Shown here piece by piece: positions 29,180-38,483 of a stretch of DNA of 64,000 nucleotides. Both the position numbers and the translations under genes were made by a program. The stretch comes from Rubripirellula tenax (GTDB lineage: Bacteria; Planctomycetota; Planctomycetia; Pirellulales; Pirellulaceae): positions 62,001 through 126,000 of the forward strand of contig NZ_SJPW01000003.1 of the NCBI RefSeq assembly GCF_007860125.1, in the 5' to 3' direction. The notes below the pieces were generated by a model. The model was not told the origin of the DNA. It was given only the letters and a program-made list of their open reading frames with translations, and searched no databases. The first letter of the stretch is position 1. Every line of letters begins with the position of its first letter.

Positions 29180-30655
29180 TCATTTAGGTGACCATTCAGG
29201 GATTCCCTTTTCTTCGAGTTGCTTGTGATAGCGGATCGCCATTGGCTGATCATCCGGTTTGACCTTGGGCAAGTTTTCATTGACCAACAGCGGAGTCAAT
29301 GACACCCACCAAGCGTCGTATGACTTGCGCAATTTGCCAACGACTTCAGGATTCGAATCAACGACATTCGTCCTCTCGCCTGGATCGGCGGCGATGTCGT
29401 ACAACTCTGAATTATTAACGAAGCGCCACCGATCGGTCCGCACCGCACACTTTTGGAATTTGAACTCAATCTGATCACCCGTCGGCCAACGACCACAATG
29501 GAAGAACAACTCGCGATCGGCCCATGCTGTCTTGGGATCTTTCAGCAAAGGGACAAGCGACCGCCCGTCAAGCATCTGTGCATCGTCAGGCAACTTTGCG
29601 CCAGTCAGATCGCAAAACGTCGGGTACAAATCGATGTGGGCGGTCAGCGCGTCGACATCGCCCCCTTCACCCAACACGCCTTTCCAATACCAGAATGCTG
29701 GCACGTGCGAACCACCTTCGTAGGGCGAATTCTTGCCGCCCTTCAGGTTCGCGTTGAAATGCTTGACCCGCTTGCCGTTCAACTTGCCGTTCAAACGAGT
29801 TGCCCCGTTGTCGGTCATGAAAATGACAAGTGTGTTGTTGAGTGCGTCCCACTGGCCAAGGCTTTCCATCAAGCGACCGAAATTGTCGTCGATGTTTTCG
29901 ATCATACCGTATCGGGCTGCCGTTCCTTCGTCCCAGCCAAGATCTAAAAACCGCTCGGTATATTTCTCTGGAGCAACCAGCGGCGCGTGCGGAGCGTTCA
30001 ACGCGATGTAAGCGAAGTAGGGATTGCCCGATTCATGTTGGTCCTTGATCCAGGACAAAGCGGATTGAAAAAACAGATCAGTGCAAAAGCCCCTGGTCTG
30101 CACAATCGTGTCGTTGTGCAGCAGCACATTGTCGAAGTACACATTCTCTTTGTTGGGCGGGAAATCGCCGAGCGCAACCTGTCCAATTCCTCCGGAGCCA
30201 TGAATTAGGATTTCGTCGAAGCCTCGCCTACCGGGCAGATACGCGTCCTCGTCACCAAGGTGCCACTTGCCGAAGATCCCCGTTTCGTAACCGGCACTCT
30301 GCAAAGCCTGCGGCATCGTATAAGTACTTAGTGCCATCCGCTCCCGTTGCATAATCGTATGCGTGACACCGTTCTTAAACGGAGCACGTCCGCTCATCAG
30401 TGCGGCTCGGGTTGGGGCGCATGTCGGGCTGACTTGAAAGTCGGTGAAACGCGTTGCCTTTGCATAGAAGTGATCGATGTGCGGAGTCTTGACGACTATG
30501 TTTCCCATACAAGAAAGATCGCCCATCCCCTGATCGTCGGTCATGACCAACACGATATTCGGGCGACTGCCCTTGATGGTCTGTGCTTCCGCGAGGCCAG
30601 CTAAGCCGAGCAACATAAGGAGGATCCGCACGCTCAATACAATCGATGACATCAT
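29180..30655 (-). CDS. Secreted sulfatase (Cys-type)
   Basis: A 491-residue sulfatase with a signal peptide ending near AEAQ. Metal-binding DD is at residues 40-41 (VMTDDQGMGD), and the formylglycine motif is C79-A-P-T-R83. KWHLGDE and MTDNGATR follow in the usual order. Cys79 must be converted to formylglycine by a maturase encoded elsewhere. Segments such as NGVTHTI and GSGGIGQ are shared with the sulfatase at 34996-36612, so the two are paralogues of one subfamily. It releases sulfate from an ester on a polysaccharide; the substrate is unknown. It lies between the fucosidase-like fusion and the alpha/beta hydrolase. Confidence 0.93.
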   Translation of the reverse strand: MMSSIVLSVRILLMLLGLAGLAEAQTIKGSRPNIVLVMTDDQGMGDLSCMGNIVVKTPHIDHFYAKATRFTDFQVSPTCAPTRAALMSGRAPFKNGVTHTIMQRERMALSTYTMPQALQSAGYETGIFGKWHLGDEDAYLPGRRGFDEILIHGSGGIGQVALGDFPPNKENVYFDNVLLHNDTIVQTRGFCTDLFFQSALSWIKDQHESGNPYFAYIALNAPHAPLVAPEKYTERFLDLGWDEGTAARYGMIENIDDNFGRLMESLGQWDALNNTLVIFMTDNGATRLNGKLNGKRVKHFNANLKGGKNSPYEGGSHVPAFWYWKGVLGEGGDVDALTAHIDLYPTFCDLTGAKLPDDAQMLDGRSLVPLLKDPKTAWADRELFFHCGRWPTGDQIEFKFQKCAVRTDRWRFVNNSELYDIAADPGERTNVVDSNPEVVGKLRKSYDAWWVSLTPLLVNENLPKVKPDDQPMAIRYHKQLEEKGIPEWSPK

Positions 30656-30953
30656 TGTTGAATCCCTGGTGATTGTCGCATGTGCTAAGGTATTTGTACT
30701 CGTTGCTGAGCTGCCGTCTGTCTTTAACTCATTCGCTCAGCTCTCTTGGCCAGCTTCAAGATCAAGCTCTACGTGGTTGACGACCCAGAGTGACTGCAAG
30801 CTCAGGATCCGCTGGCAAGATTCGGTCTCGTGCAATCGTGCTCGTCGCTACGGAGACTTCTAGCCAGCCCACAGAGTTCCCGGCCGGACATTTAAATTGC
30901 CGCTTTTTTCGAACACGTGGTCTGATTCCGTTCATTGTTTTCCTTTGATAATT
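30656..30953. other. Spacer inside the sulfatase gene run, no gene seen
   Basis: About 300 bp between the fucosidase-like fusion and the next sulfatase. It is the largest internal gap of this minus-strand run and may hold a secondary promoter. No open frame with recognisable content. Confidence 0.4.
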
Positions 30954-33359
30954 TTAACGACCTGTATCACTCGCTTTGAGCAGAGATTCAATACTTGAAG
31001 CAGTTTTACGACCCAGAATTTCATACCCCTCCGGTGTGAAATGCACATTGGCCGGTTGTTGACCTTCGGGGTTGTTCCTTGATGTTGTATAGAGATCATT
31101 TACCGCAATCGATGGATAGTCTTCAAGCACCTCTAGAGCGCCGTCATTATAGACTATTTCATCACCCGCGATTCTCCCTTTTGCACCTTCGGGCACGATG
31201 GTTGTATTGGTCCATAGTAGAGTGGCGCCTGATCGCACCAAGAGTTCAATCTCCTTCTCTAAATTCGTTTTGTATTCTGTTACAGACCTTACCTGCGTAC
31301 CATTGTTATTTATTTTTCCATCGAGAGTGTATTTAAGATCGTGCAAACCGCTATTAAAAGAAATGACATCCCATGGATGCCCGGCCAGCCACTTATGCAT
31401 TCTGTTTAATGCCTTCTGGGTATCACCCCCGTTTTCTGGAATTCTATATACATTTGCGATGCCATCGAGATATGTTCGGACGGCCCTAGTGTAGCCAACT
31501 GAAATCGAATCTCCGATTATGAGGACATCAGGTAACGATGGATCTCTCGTTACAAAACTATACGTCTTTTTACCGGTAGCCTTTATCCAAGTGGCCTTAT
31601 CGAAATACATCTTTGATGCATCGACATCCACAATCTCATAGGAAGCAGAGGCGGTTGCAATCGCGCCTTGCGCATCAGTTACGATCGCTTCAAAGACGTA
31701 TTGCCCAGGGCCAGCATCTGTAAAGACCGCCCAATTACCATGAGATGTGATAGTCCCCTTGCCCTCAACAATTTTGAATTGAACTTGGTAATTTGTATCT
31801 TGGGGAACATCGACTTCAAGAACTACTTGCCCAACGCCCGCTTCGCCTTGCATTCTCTCCTCAACGACAAACGATTGAATGGTAGGGGTATTGGAATCGG
31901 CAGATTTTCCTCGAATGGCTTTGCGGACGTCTTCCATGATCGCCATGCAGTCAGGATGAAAGATCGGATGGTCCGCAGTCACGTCGGCGGTGATGGCCAG
32001 GTTGATCGTCACCGGAATTTTCGCCGCCGCCATCTGCTTGAAATAATCCACATATTGCTCTGCAGGGAACTTGGGGCCATCGCCAATTTTCCCGTTCATT
32101 GGCCCTTTGACAATCCAACTGTCCATTGCACACCACCACGTGGGTGTCACATCGCCCAACTGCCGACCGGGGCCAATGGCCGTCGGTTCGGGTTGCGAGA
32201 GTTGGCGGCCTCCGTCGGTCACGGCGAGTTCGCTAAACGGGCTGACGATCGGGCCACGGTTGGAACTGAATCCCGCAACCGCATCTGGGTTGCCAGCCTT
32301 GATGGCTCGCACCCAACGTTCCCACGGCGGATCTTGCGGGTAGATTTTTTTCATGCCGCCATCAATGTAACCAACACCAGCGAGCTTCTTCCCGTAGCGC
32401 AGACTGGCATCGCGCAGAACGGCTTCGACGTCGTCGCCATATTGAGTCGTGACACCGACCGCGATGTTCCCGGATTTAGCCGGATCTGGTTTCCTGGCAA
32501 ATTCGGCGTTCATATAGAGCAGGGTGCGAATGCCACGCTGATCGAGCTCCGTAATGATTTCGCCGATGAGATCGCGTTTCGTGGTGCTACCCGGTCGAAT
32601 CTTCTCCAAAGCCTCGTTGGGTCCCGCCCAATCCGTCCCAGCGTGGATGGCGGTGAAGACCACCCACGCCGCCCCCGTGCGCTCCACGGCATCGGCAAAC
32701 ACCTTCACGTCGAACAGATCGACCGCTTTTTCGTGCCACTTGCTGCGCGGTTGATTTCCGTTCAAGGCATAGCCCGCCGATGACCAATGCACGAACAGTC
32801 CGTATTTCCCTGCGATCATCCACGACGCGTCACCGCGAATCTCTTTCGCCCGCTCCAGTTGCGCTTTGCGGGCGGCGGGCGTGCCCAGTTCGATGGACCA
32901 GAGGACAAATTCCTTAGCCGGCTTGTCTGGCTCAAGCTCGGGCAGTCGGAACTGGATTTGATTCTCTCCCTTTTTCAGGTGCAGCACGCCGGGCAGTTCC
33001 TGCCGCATAAACAACGGCTTCTCCGGCCACGTCCGAACCAGAGCAGGAGCCGTGACAGTCGACGACCCGCAACGAACTTCAACCATCTGCTTCGGTGGAT
33101 CCATATAGATCACACTGACGGCATAGTCGTCCGCCTGCGGTGCACTTACGGTCCAAGTGACAGTGTCTGACGACAGAGTAAACCTTGTCGCCTTGCCTGA
33201 GCTTCCTAGATTGCGAGTGGCCCGCCCGGTGACCATCGTCGTCACATCATTCGGACGCAAAGGGATGACTTCGGCTCCCAGTGCGGACACTGCCATAGCC
33301 AACAACAGCAACAGCGGAGATGAAGTTGAGATCGTGTGTTTCGTTATTTTCATATTCAT
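30954..33359 (-). CDS. Fusion of an alpha-L-fucosidase-like (GH29) protein with an SGNH/GDSL hydrolase
   Basis: An 801-residue secreted protein with a signal peptide ending near SALGA. Residues ~25-155 are a beta-sandwich, probably sugar-binding. Residues ~175-500 resemble the GH29 TIM barrel (KYGLFVHWSSAGYAL, a family hallmark, then AWVVFTAIH and SKWHEKAVD). The catalytic Asp was not assigned with confidence, so activity is uncertain. After a beta domain (~515-605), residues ~620-795 form an SGNH esterase: VLIIGDSISVGYTRA with the nucleophile Ser, FNSGLHDL, and the C-terminal NVHFTPEGYEILG (His). The DNA of the C-terminal third (30954 to about 31900) is clearly richer in A and T than the rest, suggesting the SGNH part has a separate origin. 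Confidence 0.78.
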   Translation of the reverse strand: MNMKITKHTISTSSPLLLLLAMAVSALGAEVIPLRPNDVTTMVTGRATRNLGSSGKATRFTLSSDTVTWTVSAPQADDYAVSVIYMDPPKQMVEVRCGSSTVTAPALVRTWPEKPLFMRQELPGVLHLKKGENQIQFRLPELEPDKPAKEFVLWSIELGTPAARKAQLERAKEIRGDASWMIAGKYGLFVHWSSAGYALNGNQPRSKWHEKAVDLFDVKVFADAVERTGAAWVVFTAIHAGTDWAGPNEALEKIRPGSTTKRDLIGEIITELDQRGIRTLLYMNAEFARKPDPAKSGNIAVGVTTQYGDDVEAVLRDASLRYGKKLAGVGYIDGGMKKIYPQDPPWERWVRAIKAGNPDAVAGFSSNRGPIVSPFSELAVTDGGRQLSQPEPTAIGPGRQLGDVTPTWWCAMDSWIVKGPMNGKIGDGPKFPAEQYVDYFKQMAAAKIPVTINLAITADVTADHPIFHPDCMAIMEDVRKAIRGKSADSNTPTIQSFVVEERMQGEAGVGQVVLEVDVPQDTNYQVQFKIVEGKGTITSHGNWAVFTDAGPGQYVFEAIVTDAQGAIATASASYEIVDVDASKMYFDKATWIKATGKKTYSFVTRDPSLPDVLIIGDSISVGYTRAVRTYLDGIANVYRIPENGGDTQKALNRMHKWLAGHPWDVISFNSGLHDLKYTLDGKINNNGTQVRSVTEYKTNLEKEIELLVRSGATLLWTNTTIVPEGAKGRIAGDEIVYNDGALEVLEDYPSIAVNDLYTTSRNNPEGQQPANVHFTPEGYEILGRKTASSIESLLKASDTGR

Positions 33360-33452
33360 TTCCCTGGATTGAGTGTCTGATCAGGTTCCATGAGCAAACC
33401 CAGACACGGCTAAAGTTTCTATTTGGCTTTGTTCTTTCGCGTTCAGGTATCG

Positions 33453-34999
33453 TTATGGCCGATTCCTGTTTCCGCGAGCCTTCTTTTGGTTCCTATGCGT
33501 TTTCATGATGTCGATGTCCGTATCATTTTTCTGAGCCGTGCCAGCTGTGCTGCGGCCCTCGGTGACATACTTCCTCAGCAACGCGACGAGTGCTTCGACT
33601 TTTTCCGGATACTTCGTGGCAAGATTCGTCGTCTCACTGGCATCGTCCTTCATGTTGTACAGCTGCATTTCCGGCAGTCCCTGGCTGGTTGCCTGAGGAT
33701 CGGTCGGGGCGGTTGCTCCGCCAGATCCCGGAGCGAGCAAGAGTTTCCAGTCGCCTTGGCGAACCGCGAACCGGCCACTGGACGAATGATGCACGATCGC
33801 TTGACGCGGGTTCGGCACCTCTTTGCCGTTGAGGCCTGAAAGAAAACTGATGCTGTCCTCCGCCGTGTCGTCATCGAGTTCCACTCCGAACAACTCAGCA
33901 AACGTCGCGATCACATCGGAGACCGAAATCAACTGAGTGAACTGCGATTTTGGCTGCACCTGAGCGGGCCACCGCAGAATAAACGGCACTCGGTGACCGC
34001 CATCCCAGATCGCGGTTTTCTCGCCGCGGAAGTGAGCACTTGAGTAATGGCCCTTGCTTTTCAGGTCCTCAATATTCGCCGCAGGCCCTGAGGTTCCGTT
34101 GTCCGAACTGAAGACAAGGATCGTGTCTTGAGAAAGTCCATTGCGTTCCAGGGCCTGGATGATGGCACCAACCGAGGCGTCGGTTGCATCACGAAATCTC
34201 CATGATCGCCCAGGCCGCTCTTCCCCTGCCACTCCTTGGACGGAACCACGGGGGCGTGCGGTGAACTCATGGGAAAGTAGACAAAGAATGGTTTCCCGGC
34301 TCTGGCATCCGCTGCCTTTGCGTCAATGTAATCTGTCACGGATTGCGTGAGTTCGGGTAGCACATCGATGATCTTAATTTCTCTCGTGATCGTTTCATCT
34401 TCAACGAAGCTGCTCATCGAACGACCGTGGTGATAACCGAAGAAGTGATCAAATCCACGCGTCAACGGACCATCGACGACGCGCGTACCGATCGGGATAC
34501 CCGAAAGGTAGAGTGTCTTTGACTTCTTTCTAGCGGTTGCTCCTTTGGGCGCGGTCGAGGTGTCATATTGATAATCCAAGTGCCACTTCCCGAAGATCGC
34601 GGTGTGATATCCCTGATCTTGAAAAAGATGCCCCAACGTCATCCGATCCGGAGCGATCAGACACGGCTTGCCGCCTGTAGCGACGCCGAATTGCAATCGA
34701 GTTCGCCAGCAGTATCGTCCGGTCAGTAATCCATATCGAGACGGGCTGCATACGGCGGATGTGGTATGTGCGTCCGTAAACACCATGCCTTCCGCCGCCA
34801 ACTGATTCAGATGGGGCGTAGGAATCAGCCCACGCTGTGGGTTGAGTGCCTGCACTTCGCCGTAGCCCAAGTCATCAGCGAATACGAAGATGACATTGGG
34901 TTTGGTCGGTGCGCCAACCGCAAACGAAGCAAACATCGCAAGAGCAATTGATGCGAGGGATATACTGGTAGCGACATTGCTGATCATTGCTGTTTTCAT
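33453..34999 (-). pseudogene. Sulfatase gene with a single frameshift
   Basis: Two overlapping frames together make one ordinary sulfatase of about 510 residues. The upstream frame (34999 to ~34190) has a signal peptide, FADDLGYGE, the motif C84-S-P-S-R, KWHL and SSPHAPVVPSKEW. After GDHGDFVM the sense jumps to the second frame (to 33453), which carries ATDASVGAIIQALERNGL, VFSSDNGTSGP and the C-terminal QGDWKLLLAPG domain. The shift lies near 34185-34195. The tail is rich in Lys and Arg. All catalytic elements are otherwise intact, so this is either a recent mutation or a base error in the sequence. It overlaps the stop of the upstream sulfatase (ATGA). Confidence 0.85.
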
Positions 35000-36612
35000 G
35001 AATCCTGTTCTCGCTTTTTCTGTCTTTTCGATTTGTTGTTCTCTTCTCTATTGTTTCGTGACTCTGATTTTCCGATTCCGGTTGGCTCGCCGGTGTAAGA
35101 CTCTTCCCACGGAAAGGCGGGGGCGTCCCAGTCAGGAATGCCGGTGCTCTTTTTCTGAGCGTTGTAATCGACTTGGTATGGGCGTTTCTTTGCCAGAGGC
35201 ACGCCATCGTTAATCATCAACGGGCGAGCTTCATCCCAGAATTGCTCGTAGGCATTCTTCATTTCCGACACGAGCTTGGGGTGTTCTGCGGCCACATCGT
35301 TGTGCTGCCCGGGATCTTTTTCCATGTCGTATAACGCGTCGACGACAAGCCGGAAACGCTGGCTGCGCACGGAGTAGTTCTTCCACTTCCAATTGTCAGG
35401 ACTGTCCCCGTGATTCCAACGCGTGACGTGTTGAAACAGAAAACGATCCTCCCAAACCGGATCTTCTTCCAGCATCAGCGGTTTCAGGCTTCTACCTTCA
35501 AATGGCTGAGTGGAAGAAAGCTCTGCTCCCGCAAAATCCGCCAGAGTCGGAAGAATGTCGAGATAGCTAACGGCCGCGTCCACCGTGCGACCTTCTTTAA
35601 TCACGCCATCCCAACGGACAAAGAATGGAACCCGGACACCGCCTTCTTCCACCGTTCCCTTGAGACCCTTCATCCCTGCGTTGTAGGACATCATGCGATT
35701 GCCCTTAGCATCGGTGCCGAGTTTTACCGGCGGGCGCCCCGCTTTACCGCTCAGCCCGCACCCCTTGGTGGTCGTGCCGTTGTCGGAGGTAAAGATGATG
35801 ATCGTGTTGTCCAGCAAGCCCCATGCGTCCAGCTGTTGAAACATTTGCCCCATCGAGTGGTCGACATGCTCGACCATTCCATAGAAGCCTGCGGCAGATT
35901 TATTGAAACCTAGATCCTCAAAATGCTTTTGATATTCAGGCGGTGCGATGAACGGGCTGTGCGGAGCATTCGTCGATAGATAGGCAAAAAAGGGCTTGCC
36001 GGAATCCTTGACCGACTGAATCCAGCCCAGGGTCGCTTTGAAGAAGACGTCCGTGCAGTAGCCATGAGTCTTCACAAAGGTACCGTTGTGTTTGATCACC
36101 GGGTCGAAATAGGTGTTGCCAGGCACATCCGCGCAGGAACCCGGGTATTTTTGGCCAATGCCGCCAGCGCCGTGAATAAACACCTCGTCGAACCCACGGT
36201 TCTCTGGCTGATACGGCGTCTCATCGCCCAGGTGCCATTTTCCGAAATAGCCCGACGTGTAACCGGCCGGCTTCAATACCTGTGGGATCGTGACGGATTT
36301 CAGGTTCAATCGCTCACGTTCATAGATCGTATGCGTGACTCCGTTCTTGATCGAATGCACACCGGTCATAATACCGGCCCGACTCGGGGCACAAGTCGAT
36401 CCCATCATAAAGCGGTCAAAACGGATCGACTGAGCATACATCTTGTCCAAGTGCGGCGTCCGTATCCATGGATGACCATGCGCACCGACAACAGGGTAAC
36501 CCTGGTCATCGGTCATGATGTAGATGATGTTAGGTTTTGTGCTCGATCGCTCTTGGGCGAAGAGCACGCCCGAAGAACTTAACAACAGGACAAGGCAGAT
36601 AAGACTTTTCAT
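34996..36612 (-). CDS. Secreted sulfatase (Cys-type)
   Basis: A 538-residue sulfatase. The signal peptide MKSLICLVLLLSSSGVLFAQ is followed by metal-binding MTDDQGYP and the formylglycine motif C74-A-P-S-R, then KWHLGDETPY and FTSDNGTTTKG. The C-terminus ends in a long Arg/Lys/Asn/Glu-rich tail. It is a close paralogue of the sulfatase at 29180-30655. Its stop overlaps the start of the next (frameshifted) sulfatase by ATGA, so the two are translationally coupled. Third gene downstream of the FecR/LamG-sigma pair. Confidence 0.93.
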   Translation of the reverse strand: MKSLICLVLLLSSSGVLFAQERSSTKPNIIYIMTDDQGYPVVGAHGHPWIRTPHLDKMYAQSIRFDRFMMGSTCAPSRAGIMTGVHSIKNGVTHTIYERERLNLKSVTIPQVLKPAGYTSGYFGKWHLGDETPYQPENRGFDEVFIHGAGGIGQKYPGSCADVPGNTYFDPVIKHNGTFVKTHGYCTDVFFKATLGWIQSVKDSGKPFFAYLSTNAPHSPFIAPPEYQKHFEDLGFNKSAAGFYGMVEHVDHSMGQMFQQLDAWGLLDNTIIIFTSDNGTTTKGCGLSGKAGRPPVKLGTDAKGNRMMSYNAGMKGLKGTVEEGGVRVPFFVRWDGVIKEGRTVDAAVSYLDILPTLADFAGAELSSTQPFEGRSLKPLMLEEDPVWEDRFLFQHVTRWNHGDSPDNWKWKNYSVRSQRFRLVVDALYDMEKDPGQHNDVAAEHPKLVSEMKNAYEQFWDEARPLMINDGVPLAKKRPYQVDYNAQKKSTGIPDWDAPAFPWEESYTGEPTGIGKSESRNNREENNKSKRQKKREQDS

Positions 36613-36739
36613 TGGTTGATCTCCATGCGAAACACGGTCGTAATCGGGCCTCTCGTTTCCGCTGGAAGACAGCCCTTGCGATGCCCTGCAAGCTCAACAG
36701 CTGCTGGCGATGGACGTAACGAAGAGACGCTGTTCCATT

Positions 36740-38446
36740 TCAGTTGCCTCTGTTGGACCGCTTCTTGGGCTTCCTTTTGCGACCGATACTTTTCGGCTCT
36801 GCCACGGGCGGCAACTGGTCGTCGGGCTGATTGGAGAAGCGATAGGGATCAAAGTGATTTCGCATCTGGTCGAGTAGAATTTGCTCCATCTCCTTGAGCT
36901 TTTCAGCGTAGGCCGGATCATCTGCCAGATTGGTCTGCTTCGGATTCGGCGAGCACTGGGTTAATGCAATCACCTTTGGATCGTGGTGTTCAGCCAACAG
37001 TTCATCAGGGTTCTCGGCCAGGTTGAAGAGTTGAGTTTCATTGACACCGTCTTGGGTCGATTCATAGCGGATCAGTTTCCAATCGCCCTTTTTGACACAG
37101 CGCATTCCGGGTTTGGCACCACCGCAATACGCCCCATAAAGCACATCGCGCACCCTATCCTTCTTGCCCTCAAGAACCGGTCGAAAGCTAATGCCTTCGC
37201 TGGTCTTCGGCGCTTCGATCCCGGCGAGATCGCACAGGGTCGCGAGTATGTCGAAGTGATAAATATTACCCACGACACGAGATCCCGCCTCGATGCCGGG
37301 ACCTTTCACGATGTAGGGGACACGGAAGGTGTGTTCGTAAAGGTTCTGTTTGCCTTGCAGTCCATGCCTGCCGATCGCCATTCCGTGGTCGGACGTGTAG
37401 AAGATATAGGTATTCTCCAGTTCGCCCATCTGCTTAAGTTTGTCTAAGACGGCACCGATCTGGATGTCAATGTTTTCGCTACAGGCAAACTCGCGGCCTA
37501 GTTCATTGCGAATGGTGCGCTCATCACGATTGGTCCAGACTCCGCTGACGTTGACCTCATCGCGCACCTCCATATCCGTGTTGTTGAACGGGTGTTTGGG
37601 GAGGTAGTTTGCTGGAAGCTTCGGCTGCTTTGGATTGGACTGCGGGAGACTGTTTTCGTCCCGATGATTCACCGCGCCATATTTAGCCAGCAACTCGGAC
37701 TTCCCGTCTCGCGTATCGTGAGGATGCGAAAACCCGTAATAGATCAGAAATGGATCTTGAACTTTGGAAGCGGCGCGCTGGTCCAGATAGGTAAGTACCT
37801 GCTTCGCGTGCCATCCGCTGCCGGACTCATCCCTTGCTCTTCGCTTGGTGGAGTCATGAACCACCGTAAACTTCGCATTCGCAGCTGCGTAACTATTCCC
37901 CCGCTTGCAGGTTCGCATTGTGTCATACCCCGCAGCGTTGAAAACCGCCGCCATGGTATGCTCGGCAAGGTCGGGTGGCACATGAGCTGGATCCGAAGCG
38001 ATCGGATTCCGACCGTTTTTTGATTTATCCGGAACATGCCAAAGCGTGCGGCCGGACATGATCATGTGGCGTGATGGAGTGCATACGCCCCCACACCAGG
38101 CCCCCATCTGATGGGCCCCTTCGATCACTAAACCCTCCGCGGCCAGACGGTCCAGCACCGGCGTGTCCAGCGTCGACTCTGGATCGTAGATTTTTAGATC
38201 AAAGGGCGATTGGTCATCGGCAAGGATGTACAAGATGTTGGGTCGCTTCGCCGTGATTTTTCTACCCGTTGCCGGCGCTGTCGACCGTTCTTGAAAGCCA
38301 TCGGCGCCGGATGCGGTTTCGATTGCCACCTTTGATCCCGGCGGGGTCGTTGGCGTTTCAGCCCGAAGCAAAGTGGTGGACAACGCCAATGCAAAGAAGG
38401 CACCAGCGACAAGCTTTATCGGGTTTCGGAAATCTAGAGTCTTCAA
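36740..38446 (-). CDS. Secreted sulfatase (Cys-type), heparan-sulfatase-like
   Basis: A 568-residue sulfatase with a signal peptide, a ~40-residue low-complexity linker, then ILADDQSPFDL (metal-binding DD) and the motif C122-T-P-S-R. The pattern GAWCGGVCTPSRHMIMSG is typical of a distinct sulfatase subfamily common in planctomycetes. FYTSDHGMAIGRHGL provides the DH metal ligands. The C-terminus is strongly basic (KRKPKKRSNRG). It follows the FecR/LamG gene by 37 bp, making it the first structural gene under that sigma module. Confidence 0.92.
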   Translation of the reverse strand: MKTLDFRNPIKLVAGAFFALALSTTLLRAETPTTPPGSKVAIETASGADGFQERSTAPATGRKITAKRPNILYILADDQSPFDLKIYDPESTLDTPVLDRLAAEGLVIEGAHQMGAWCGGVCTPSRHMIMSGRTLWHVPDKSKNGRNPIASDPAHVPPDLAEHTMAAVFNAAGYDTMRTCKRGNSYAAANAKFTVVHDSTKRRARDESGSGWHAKQVLTYLDQRAASKVQDPFLIYYGFSHPHDTRDGKSELLAKYGAVNHRDENSLPQSNPKQPKLPANYLPKHPFNNTDMEVRDEVNVSGVWTNRDERTIRNELGREFACSENIDIQIGAVLDKLKQMGELENTYIFYTSDHGMAIGRHGLQGKQNLYEHTFRVPYIVKGPGIEAGSRVVGNIYHFDILATLCDLAGIEAPKTSEGISFRPVLEGKKDRVRDVLYGAYCGGAKPGMRCVKKGDWKLIRYESTQDGVNETQLFNLAENPDELLAEHHDPKVIALTQCSPNPKQTNLADDPAYAEKLKEMEQILLDQMRNHFDPYRFSNQPDDQLPPVAEPKSIGRKRKPKKRSNRGN

Positions 38447-38483
38447 TTTGGCTCTCTTCTTTCGTCTTCGTTGGCGGATTTGG

